From Entonaema liquescens (lineage: Eukaryota > Ascomycota > Sordariomycetes > Xylariales > Xylariaceae), in contig CADCSX010000006.1 of NCBI GenBank assembly GCA_902805475.1, positions 186,001 to 250,000 of the forward strand: a DNA stretch of 64,000 nt, read 5' to 3'. A program made the position numbers and the translations under genes. Shown here piece after piece: positions 12,457-23,108 of this stretch (within the stretch, counting starts at the first letter, position 1; each line of letters opens with the position of its first letter). The notes below the pieces were generated by a model. The model saw only the letters and a list, made by a program, of their open reading frames with translations, searched no databases and was not told where the DNA came from.

Positions 12457-13284
12457 TATTTTTGATACCTGTGCTCGGTTTGTAGTGAAACGTTATAGGT
12501 AGTAGTCGAAAATAGTATGTACTGTCGAGCAGGCGCTTTGGAGTAACAGTTAACTAGAGGAAGCTTGGCGTTGATGACGAGTGTTAGGGGAGCACAGAGA
12601 AAACACGGCTTATCATAATTTTCTATCTTATGGGCGTTGCATGGTAGGACATAAGAACCATATATTGATAGCCTGACGTGGCGCAGCGGTATGAGGTTAT
12701 CGCCGGCGCATCGAAAGGCGCATCAGAGCCTTGCGTCTCTTGTTACCTAGTCCCTAACCCCAGCCTGCATATAAGAGAATAGGCAGCTGGTTGCCTCATT
12801 GTCACATGGGAGCACGTATTAAAGGCGAATAAAGTAAGGCTCTGTAGCATTTTCATAAGCTTTCTAGGCAACATCTGCAGAAAGCTGACTTAGTAAAGAA
12901 TTATTTGAGGGGTCCTACATTAGTCCCCCCCCCCTTTATCATGATCCATCCCGGCTGTGCTGTGAATCTGCGCCTCAAATGTCTAGGGGAGCATCCAATC
13001 AAAATCCACCAAGCAGTACAGCACCCCCAAGGCATTCTAACCAGCACATTCATGGTCCAGACGCTTATGTTGAGGACTTATCCCGGGAGGATGCGAAGCT
13101 TTATGTTTCGCGGTCCTTATTTGAGTTGCCTTGTTTTGCTCATCCCTGCCTAGATACCTACATTTGCCCTTAGTCCTATGAAGTCGTACTGCGCGAAGTA
13201 TCTCTAAATTTATATGGAGGGCGAGCCCTGTCCAATTCCGAACTCATATTATAACGATGCATTCAGCATCTATCATCTATAAGA
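12457..13284. other. Intergenic between divergent AAA ATPase and NACHT genes
   Basis: This 828-bp gap contains both promoters. It includes a segment at about 12671-12730 that resembles part of an initiator tRNA (listed separately). Two short overlapping frames at 12905-13173 have no recognisable content. A C-run (cccccccccc) lies near 12926-12935. Confidence 0.55.
12671..12730 (+). other. Possible initiator-tRNA-Met relic
   Basis: The 12-mer gtggcgcagcgg (12678-12689) equals the A-box/D-arm segment of fungal initiator tRNA-Met, and atcgaaa (12710-12716) equals the unusual T-loop of that tRNA. The distance between them is too short for an intact anticodon arm, and the acceptor stem does not close. 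If it is not chance, this is a truncated relic and not a working gene. Confidence 0.25.
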
Positions 13285-16200
13285 ATGGATCCCTTTAGTG
13301 TTACCGTCGGGGTGTTGGGAATACTTCAGGCGATAACATCATGTCTCAAACTGGCCAAAAAACACGTAGGCCCCTCCGCCCTGTCATCTACAGAGACAGA
13401 GAGCCTGATGAAATCGCTCTACGAATTTCACGGGGCAATGAGAAATTTTCAAACACATCTAGAGCTACATGATGATGACGAGCAACGATTAGCATCGCTC
13501 GAATATCTCAAGCCCGTCGTTAGTCGGTCTCTTGAATCTTTGCAAACAGTCAAAGATTACATAAATAGTAAGCGCATGGAGAAGGCCTTTCGTGGGGTTA
13601 AGTTCGACAAGAAAGTAAAAGCATCGCTGAAGTCTCTCGACGATGCTAGTAAATTATTCAATATAGCTATTCTGGCTGACCAGCAGTAAGCATCCCAATT
13701 TACGCCTCCTAAACCCACTCGAGTGGTAGCTTATGATGCTTCATAGAACAATAATGCTGGGAGTTAATAATTACGTCCAGGATATAAACAAAGATATCAA
13801 GGATGTTCAGACAGTCCAGCTTGATAATCAACAAGGTACTAAACTCAATCTGATGGGCATGATTCGGACCCAACTAACGCACCTACATCAGATAGTCTAT
13901 ATCGTGATATCAGAGCATGGCTCGGTGCACAAGCCGATAATGACACTAACAGTCAACTTCACGAGCGAAATCTATCGAATAGACATATTGGTAGTGGCGA
14001 GTGGCTTTTAAGTCATGAAACTTTCCAAAATTGGTTAAACACAAGGGGAGCGGCGGTACGATCGGATCTATGGCTCAAAGGCTCACCTGGAACTGGGAAA
14101 TCGTTCCTCTGCTCTACGGCTATCAAGTACTTATCAAACAAGCCAAAAGATGCCTGTCTATACTACTTCTACCGTTTTGACGACCAAACCGGGGCCAGCT
14201 CGGGAAATGATGATCTATCAGGCCGCGGAGTAAGGGCAGCCGCACTTCTTGTTGATCAATTATTTCGATGCCTCTGGAGGAGAGACCGGCTCGTTGCGAA
14301 CTCCGTCAGTTCTTATATCAAGACAGTAGAGAAGACGGTAACATCGCTCATAGAGGTGACTCACCTACTTCTAAGGCACGAGCAGCAGCGTGTTCAACGG
14401 GAACACCGAACGTCGAATACGGAGCCAATCAACCTTTATCTCTTCCTCGATGGATTAGATGAGCATAAAGACTCACATGCAGCATACGAGATCTTGAGGC
14501 TATTTGACGGCCTCGAGGACGAACTCCTAGTAACACAAAAGATTTGGATAAGCTCTCGAGAAACAAATGTCTTAAAGCGACATCTAAGAAGATGGCCCAT
14601 CATTAATGTAGACGACCACACAGAAGATGATGTCAAGAGTTTCTTAGCGAATACGATCCCAAAGTTCGATGAAAATGCGGAGGAAAATCAAGAAATCGAG
14701 GGGAAACCACGTAAGCCTCTACTGAAGCACGTCGCCTCCGCCGTGCAGACAAAACATGCTGACTACAAGTAGTTGATGAATGGGTACTCGAAAATTTGCA
14801 GATAAGGGCGAAGGGGAACTTCCTCTATGCCCGGCTAATGGTCGAGCGACTAGAAGATTCGGTATGCACTGTCGACGACGTCAAAACACTTGTCACTTCG
14901 AGTGTACCCAATAACTTTGCCGAGATGTATAAACGTATCTTCCGTCAGTACACAGAGGACCAGCATAAATACGTTAGGTATAGAACTATCCTATGCTATT
15001 AAAAATCACCTTAAGAGATTATTAACATTACAATAGCCTTCTTTTCTCCCTCATTGCATTTGCCCGCCGGCCCCTACATTTACACGAACTTCGAGAAGCA
15101 ATGACATTAGCATTATCCGACCCAATAAAGGGGCTAGATCCACTCAAGGTTCCAATGAGTTTGCAACGACTCTTCGCACCGCTGATAGAGACGCAACCCG
15201 ATCCTAAAGAGCCAGGAAACCCACTATGTCGCCTCTGCCACTCCACTGTACAGGAGTTTCTTGCTACTAATCCGGGGGTATTATATATGGGAACTCCAGG
15301 TCACACCTCTGTCGATTATGAGATTTCAGCTTCCAAAGTGGGAGACCTGTGTCTTCGCTATCTTTCTCAAACGAGATACTCGAAATTACTAGAATTGTCT
15401 CCTTTATACGATACTAAGCATCATGGTCTCCTACCCTACTGCGCGAAATATTGGGACAGACACCTGGAAGACCTGGAGCCCACATCGAAGTTATGCGAAG
15501 AATTCCGTGACTTTCTGGGATCTCCCAACTTTCAAACCTTGCTCCAGGCTCAGAGCCTATTTGTAGCTGCCCAGTTTGAACAGTTCACAGTAGTCGGCCT
15601 GAGAGTCTTCAACCGGCCAATGCACCGACGAGTTTTCCCGAAATGGTATGGACTGGACTGGAACTTCGGTGACCCTATATATCGTAACGAATGCCGCAAG
15701 ATTCGTCTCGATTATCGACACTTTGTTAATGAATGGGGATATCTTCTGGAACGTAGTACCTGTACTACTTCCCATCAAGGAAATTTCCCTCTCGAACACT
15801 TCCGTGGAGAAATTGATAGATGCCTAACTGGGCTTCTTGGACCAACTCACTTCATGAATGGGATGAAGGAGAAGTATCCAAGTTTTATGCTAACTCGAGA
15901 GCCGTTCGAATACCATGGTTCGAAGCGATACGTGCTTGCTGAAGCATTCTCTGCCTCTACTTTCCAGTTTATGGTTATGTCGGCAGCTTCAAAGTAGGTC
16001 GAGTAGCTTCTCATAGAGCCTTTCCTAACTTTCCGAATATTTTATAACGGAATATCACTGACTTCAATTGCAGAGATTCTACAGAAGTAGTACTTGATAC
16101 ATGGGATCTGAACAGGCCAGATGGTGGTCAACTTGTCTCAACGCGTACCATTCCTACTGCAGACGTTAACTTCGAGTCGAGTGTCGCCCAATCCGTTACT

Positions 16201-17925
16201 TTCTCTCGGGATGCTGCCAGTTTCATATTTGGAAACCGGTTAGTCGACAAGCAAGGTCACGACGCTCCAATCTCTTTTGACGTAGAAACTATGTATGGTG
16301 ACTTCGAACCGCTTTCAGTTGACTTTGATGGACGAGATGACATAGTCGTCATCGCAAGTCGCAATGTTCATAAAAAGTCTAGAGAGACTAGTAAAGGTGC
16401 AGCACAAAACAAAGAAGCCAGCTCAGAAGACTCGGATATATATTCGTCAGAAGATGAAAATGAGGATAGTTCGGACGACGGATACTCGTCCGCCTCATCC
16501 GAAGAAAACTCGGCGTACGAGACATGCAGCGAAGGGTCTACTGACTTCGACTCGGATGAAACGGAAAGCGAGACGTCTGAGGATGATTCCGAAGCCGATG
16601 ACTTGTCCACAGAGGACTCTGAAGAAAGTGATGTGGATTCCGATGGATATGAAGAAGAAACCAGGCCAGAGAGCTATGGAAAAGATGCCCTAGTATTCAA
16701 CACTCAGCCGCCAACGATAAGCAAACTACTACTAGAGGACGATGCTTCGCAGCATAGTGATAAGACTCAACAGCGTCCAACATACCCCGGCCTTTCCGGA
16801 CACGTTAGAGACCCGGATGACCGCATCACAGCTACAGTCTCTGTTTACAGCATTAGCTCGGGTACGTCAGTGCGCATGTTCCATTATAAGCACAATATAC
16901 CGTCGATGTTATATCATTCAGCTCCTGTTCTGCACCCACATAGACCGCTTCTCGTGTGGCCGCTAGGAGGCGGCGAAGTATTATTTGCAGATTACGACGA
17001 AAAGACATACTTCATTCGGGCAACCATGCCCACAACACGAGATAGTAAGTCTTTTCTATATCAAGCGATGCTCAATTGCCTACTAACCAACCCTTAAGCC
17101 CGACACATCTGCATGAAAGCTCGTTTCTCCCCCTGTGGTAATTATCTCCATATCGCCAGCGTCGAAGGGCAACTAGTCAACAGAAGGACCGTCACTATGG
17201 TATGCCGACATGGAAATAAAACAAAAAAGCAGGAAATAATACTTTCCTTGTTCCTTACCACCCACCGCCTCTCTTCGCGCAAGACAACTCGCAGTCCACC
17301 TCGACTTATCCACAAGGTCAAGCTCACCTTCGGTAAATTTACCGGACTGTCTCTTGCCAAGCTACCGTTTACCTTCACTTGGACACCAGAATATCTACAT
17401 TTTACCCTCAGCGGCAATAGGCTCAACGTCTTCCGTATTAACCTTTTCAAGCCACCCGAGTCTTCTCCAACCTCTGTATCAATTCCCCAGCTTTCTGTCA
17501 TGCTTCCTCTCTCCGCCTCAGGCAGACAGGTGCACTACCTACCACGAGCCGAAGGACGCAGTGTCATACTCCTAGGTACCTACGGAGCGCGCTCCCAACG
17601 TGTACAACTACAACATGGGTCCCTAGACGCCATGCACCGAGGCATCGGCGACTTTGCGGATAGAGAACTGCTGGACTACGCGTGTCCAGCGGTTGGACTC
17701 TTGGTGGATGAGGAGAAAGATTTGGGTGGTTGGACTGCCCTGAGCACCGAAGGACAAGGGAAGAATGGTGAAGTTGGCATAATGGAGACGACTGCTGGAG
17801 AGGAGCGATATAGAGACGGGAAACTGACGAGGAAGATGGAGATGTTTAGTTGGCGGGATGATGTCGACTTAGAGGGGATTTGTGATATTTGTAATGGGCC
17901 GCTGTTTTTTAGGGCAGGCGAATAG
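13285..17925 (+). CDS. NACHT/STAND (NLR-like) protein with HeLo-like N-terminus and propeller-like C-terminus
   Basis: Seven exons (13285-13685, 13747-13835, 13892-14710, 14770-14977, 15037-15993, 16074-17044, 17099-17925) join without a break to 1,423 residues. The N-terminal 160 residues start MDPFSVTVGVLGILQA and are helical, as in the HeLo-like/STAND N-terminal domains of fungal NLRs. The NACHT ATPase has the lead-in GSGEWLLSHETFQNWL, Walker A GSPGTGKS at 227-234 and Walker B LYLFLDGLDE near 344-353. C-terminal stretches such as VTFSRDAASFIFG and KARFSPCGNYLHIAS look like WD40-type blades. A strongly acidic Ser/Glu/Asp tract of roughly 90 residues (about 937-1025) interrupts them. Proteins of this architecture act in non-self recognition and programmed cell death in filamentous fungi. 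Here the role is inferred from architecture; ligand and partner are unknown. Confidence 0.88.
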
Positions 17926-18942
17926 GGGTTATGTTGAAAAAAACCCCTTTTCGATCTCTAAAGCCATCATATGAAAGCAAAGAGTAATGGGTCGCGACGA
18001 CCACCGTGACAGATTAGACGCTTAATAAACCTACGCTATAAAAGTTGTGTATTTTTTTTTTAGATAAAGCCACCTATGAAAAGCTCATGAACATGTTCTG
18101 ATTTTTACAGACTCTAGAATTGGTGGGTATTCCGCCATACCTAACACCATACATGAATCCCCTTCTTTGAGAATGGTCTACCAGTTCATGAGAAAATTAT
18201 GGATTCGAATGTCATTCCCTTACGTTTATCTAGACTTTGAGAAGGTTGTAGTTGTTTATGATGATACCTGTAGACTTAACTACCTAGGTACGACGGTCAA
18301 TAACCTATGGACATCTTTGGACATTACAATCACTGGTTACTGAAAGAATCATAACACTGCACAAGATAAGAAAAAGCTCAAAGCTTAGGTAGATTTAATA
18401 TTGGGTATTAGTCTTAAAATCTGGGTACAGTAAGATGTTGATCACAAAATGTACTACCTACTTGCTTTACTACACAGAGATCTTAAGTTAAGTACCTAGG
18501 TCCCTAGGTCCCTAGGTATGCACCTCGTCGTGAACTTCCTAATTACTCCTTTTACGCACTAAATGAAAAGATTTTTTTGAACAGGATAAAATTTTTCAAG
18601 GCGGTGAATTCAATAGAAGATGGTACGTACTTGTATCTGCTGTTGCGCTTTCCTGTTTTCCAAAAGATAAGGCGCGTACCTACCTATTACCCATCTACCT
18701 ACATAGCAACGGCGATAGCAACAGTGACGATAGCAACGGCCATGGCAACAGGCAGCGAGCGGCAGAATCACACCGCTCCCACAGAAAACTATTTAAGCAT
18801 GGCGCACCTCCGCGAGAATTAAGAAATCTTTTTCGGTTCACAATTTCAAACAACTATTCAAGCAATTATTCAAACAATTATTTCAAACAATTATTATCAA
18901 AACAACCCTTCAAATGACCCTGACAACATCAACTTATTCTGT

Positions 18943-18981
18943 CGGCGCAGTCTCGCTTACCAAAAAAAAGGGACTGCGCCG
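18943..18981. repeat. Perfect 10-bp inverted repeat (hairpin-capable)
   Basis: cggcgcagtc (18943-18952) and gactgcgccg (18972-18981) are exact reverse complements separated by 19 nt containing an A8 run. The words tcgctta and gtcgctta follow each arm, so the element also has a partial direct repeat. No gene adjoins it, so a terminator role is not obvious. Confidence 0.75.
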
Positions 18982-20280
18982 TCGCTTATACAATAATTTA
19001 CTTATAACACTATCCTATCCTATTATTTATTCTCTATTCAAAAGAGACTCCTCAAAATAGCACTGAGCTATCGCCGCTGCAAACAGTAAGAGGCCCTAAT
19101 ACAACACAAAAGACGTATTAAATATTACAAGAGAGTTAACTAATATTGAAGAGAATCAGACCATCTTAGGTTATCGACCACTTCCAGGCTCAAGACAGAA
19201 GACTATAATCTAGGGCCGCGATTCATCAAACGGTATCCTATAACTTCTGTCGGCAACACTATTTGTATCCAATTTCCCCCTGGAGACTGGGTACCCACCC
19301 AGGATGACTGTTTGTCTCTTGGTTCCCCCGAGAGACCAGTTCGTTCGACGGATATGGGCCTTGTTAACGCCAGAGTACATCATTGACGGGACAACTATTC
19401 TCACCATCACAGTTCCCAATGCCACCTGTTGCCGCAAGATCCTCTAAGTTATTCATTACGCTCCTCCCCACCATATAAGTGGTCACCAAAAGTCCTCGCG
19501 CCGTCCATCAGACGTTTCGAGATTAAAGGTAAGTCAACCAGACGCAAAATGCAACCAACCACAAAGAGCTACTGAAGCTAACAAACACCTGAATCCTTAG
19601 AATATTCTATTTACCTATTCACGAATCTTATAAACGGCTATACTGGTCATCGCACTGGTTCTCTTGCAACTATACCGCAACACTATAAAGGTCCGCCCTC
19701 TTTATCGCCTATCATCTATTCTGGACTCACCATCTATAGCTCCTGCATACAAAGTCAGCAGCGAAGGCTATGTGTGTCGAGTCCACACGTAAGCAATAAC
19801 ACCGCTAAGAAATACGCGCACCACAACGCGGTAATCGCGTGTGGGAAGTTCCTTACCTACCTACCTACCTACCATATCTTTCAAGCCCTCTACCCAGAAG
19901 GGAACAGGCGCTTCCTCGGAATTTACGACTACTAGAGGAATTATTACTTCAACCTTACCTTGACCCCCTCCGCTGATGGAAAGCAACGAAGTGGTTGTCG
20001 AATTATATCCCAAGCACTGACCCGGGCACTGGGCTCTGCCGGCCTGCTGGAGCCTCTTCTCAGATCCAAGAAGAAGGAAGAAAAGGCCAGGTGGGCTGGT
20101 TGCGCTGGGTGCCCCCTCTAATATTGTGTCTACAATTTAATACCTGTTATCAACCTCAACAGAGCGGCAAACAAGTATTCATATTTCAGTCTTCAAAATA
20201 AGGACGCCTAAGAAAAGAATGGATAAATACAGACAACCTCGGGTTTGAAGTGGGTTGATCTGCCTGTGAATAAGATACCC

Positions 20281-20300
20281 TATTATTATTATTATTATTA
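20281..20300. repeat. (TAT)n microsatellite
   Basis: Twenty bases of uninterrupted tat trinucleotide repeat in gene-free DNA. Confidence 0.9.
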
Positions 20301-20879
20301 GTTAGTTACACCATCAGACATGTTTCTCTGAAGTGGTAATGACTTGATTGTACCTCCCTATTCATACCTGTTTACTCTAGATGAGACAAAACTCATACAG
20401 CAACGACCAAGAAATGAATTCTATCACTCGAACAAACTTACTAAGTCTTTATCTTCTTGCAGTTTCTGTAATATTGGCTCTTGGTGCTTACCTGAAATCA
20501 CCTTTCGTCCCCTAAGAATGATGCCATCCAAAGAACCTCCCTGAACCAGAAATTTCGATCGTCTTCTATGAGCGAATTTGTAATCCCCGAGATTCGTTGA
20601 ATACTTTTCCTAGCATACCATCATTAACTACCTCACGGTGCGATCGCCAAGATAGGAAGCCTGAATAATTAGGTACCTAGGTAGACATATCGTGATTTCG
20701 TTGCTATGAAGTTAAACTTTTACTCATGTGCCGATACACTATCTCGCCTGGCTTGTAAGACACATATAACTGTCGATCCAGTCCATCGCTAATCACCTAA
20801 AGTGGTGATGCATGCCATTACACACCATACATGTTACCCAGTTATCCCAAATCCAATCCTATCACCTCTTTCGTCCTCT

Positions 20880-22223
20880 CTACTTCTTCTCCAGAGCCGC
20901 CTTCACTGCCTGAACCTCCTCATCGAGCGGCAAGATATCCGGAAGCGGGCCTAGCGGGGTAATCGAATGGGGATTGATCTGGGTATGGCTGCGCGTGTAG
21001 TGGTTCTTGATGTGCAGGAAGTTCGTCGTGTCCTTGAACGCGGGGTGCTTCCAGTATAAGTTGCGCGTGTAGTCGTGGAGCCGCGGGTATCCCGACCGGA
21101 TGTCGCGTATGTTGCACTTGAAGTGCTGCACGTAGACCGGGTCGAATCGGATCAAGGTTGGGAATCTTAAGTTTGGGTTAGTTGTTAAGCTCTGATTGGG
21201 TGTCTTTTTGAAGCTATTGCATGTCTCGTGCTGAGACATATCGGCTGATATGATAGCAAAAAGATCTAGGGCAAAACTTACAATCTGACATCCACTTCCG
21301 TCAGCTTATCTCCAAAGAAATACGGTCCTCCTGTCTCGGCCAGATGCTTCTCCGCCCTATCCAGCGCATCGAATAGCACCTTGACATTCCTGTCGTACGC
21401 CTCCTGGGTAGTCGCAAAGCCGCTCTTATACACGCCGTTATTAATATGGTCATAAGTCCACTCGTGCGCCTCCTCGATCTGGCTCCGTAGCGCCTCGGGG
21501 TACAAGTCGACCTTGGCGAACTCAGGCGAGAGTTGGTCATTAAACACGGTGCCGAGCATGCGCAGGATCTCGCTGCTCTCATTGTTGACAATTGTGTTGG
21601 CTTTCTTGTCGAAGAGCACGGGGACCGTGAACCGTCCCTTGTAGTCCGGGTCTACTGCGAAGTATAGCTGTCGCAGATGAGTGTAACTTTCGTGTCCCGG
21701 GACAGGATCCGGGATCACGTTTTCTCCCTCCGCATCCTTATCTTCCAGAGTGGGAAATCGCCAACCTATTCCATTCTTAGTCCTTTAGTCCACACCCAAG
21801 ATGTATGGTTTTCGAAGACACCTCCGGAATAGATAGCATATGTGAGAAGTAAACGTACCCTTCTCTCCCATGTTCCAGTGCACACTAGAGAAGGAGATGA
21901 AATCCTCCAATCCCTTGAGCTTCCTAGCAATTATGGTTCGTGTAGCCTGTCTATAGTTAGCTAATTGGTTCTTCGCGCTTCGATACGCAAGGTGGGAGGC
22001 AACATACCCATGGGCAGGCATAGCTAACGTAGAGGTGATACCGGCCTTTCTCGGGCGGGAACTGTGCGCCAGGCTCCGTAGAAATCCAGTTGCGGAATGA
22101 GCTGCTTGCACGCTTGAACTCACCACTGGTGTCGCCGGGTTTGACCCAGTCAGTAATCTTAGAAGCCTGTGTCCCAAGTTAGAAGCTATTTTGAATTCTT
22201 TCAAATCAAACTTATCTCACCAT
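20880..22223 (-). CDS. ECM4: Omega/ECM4-type glutathione S-transferase
   Basis: Five exons (22223-22221, 22166-22008, 21946-21859, 21765-21282, 21165-20880) give 339 residues. The first coding exon is just the ATG (ATG|GTGAGA), and exon 2 then starts ASKITDWVKPGDTSGEF, the expected N-terminus of the family. The thioredoxin-like domain carries the catalytic Cys in YACPW, split from ATRT by an intron. The well-conserved VPVLFDKKANTIVNNESSE (glutathione site) and the helical domain IEEAHEWTYDHINNGVYK follow, and the end FPTLIRFDPVYVQHFKCN is characteristic of the ECM4/GTO group. These cytosolic enzymes reduce glutathionyl conjugates such as glutathionyl-hydroquinones. The family usually reads CPWAHRT; here it is CPWATRT, so the His is replaced. 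Confidence 0.93.
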
Positions 22224-23108
22224 TCTAACTTGCTGTTGCTTATTTAAAGAATTTAATGATGAGTTCGCAAGTATCCCTTTACTCTGATGCTGTCTCTTTC
22301 CCCGAGTCGAAACGGTCCTTATATTTACAGCTAAGTAGCACCCTCTTAGTGATATTCTGGACTTCGATGCTGTAGCTAAGTATGACGATAACGGTAGCTT
22401 CGAAATACGAGGAACCGCGGAAGGGGGAGTAATTATATTCATAGATGCGGGGAATTTCTACTTGTACAACTCTCCAAACATTGGCTCGTTCTTATAGCTT
22501 TTAGTTTTGAAGTTCTCTCCACTAGCTGAAAAACCAGGGGTCTCCAAATCAGATGCTATGGAAATGACGTGCGCTCCGGACTTTTATTTGGCTTTGTCAG
22601 AACTCCTCTTACTCATGGATTATACTACGATTACGGATCGTGACGTAAACTTTTCAGTTATCCTAGCATGAGTAATCAAGTTCTCAGTACTTAATAGAAG
22701 TGGAGTTAGCTAGGAGCCATGTGTCTTAGATGTGGAGATGTCCGTATAACCCCAACCCATGCCAGGATACATCTTACAAATAGGGGACTACGTAAAGGTT
22801 ATCGGGGTATTTTTAAATCCATCGTCACCTACCTAGTTAGAGAGAGGAACATCGCACAGCAGTTAGAACGTCCGGTAGAAAGATTTGGGTAAAACTTATA
22901 AGTCTATTTACGACTATAATTCCCTCCGGGCACTTTGCAAACAGAACCTGCAATTCAGCTCAGAGAGCAAATAGTGCACCAATAGTGCATGCTAATCCAC
23001 CTACCATACAAGACATCTATCCTCATAATCCCTAGAACTGAATAAAATGCGTGAGTAGAGAGCACTAAAATAGTGCGTGGTATACTGCCCGGTCAATTAC
23101 ACACCCAT
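22224..23108. other. Intergenic, no gene seen
   Basis: This gap holds the promoter of the glutathione transferase gene and the 3' flank of UBA1. The word aatagtgc recurs three times (about 22970-23075). No convincing open frame or RNA gene is visible. Confidence 0.6.

Larger units (their letters stand above)
17926..20879. other. Gene-poor stretch with short repeats
   Basis: I support no gene in these 2.95 kb. It holds TACCTAGGTA-type motifs (18281-18290, a triple copy at 18493-18518, 20670-20683), an A/T-rich run of caattatt-like repeats at about 18840-18900, a 10-bp inverted repeat at 18943-18981, a run of tacc units near 19856-19873 and a TAT microsatellite at 20281-20300. Confidence 0.6.
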
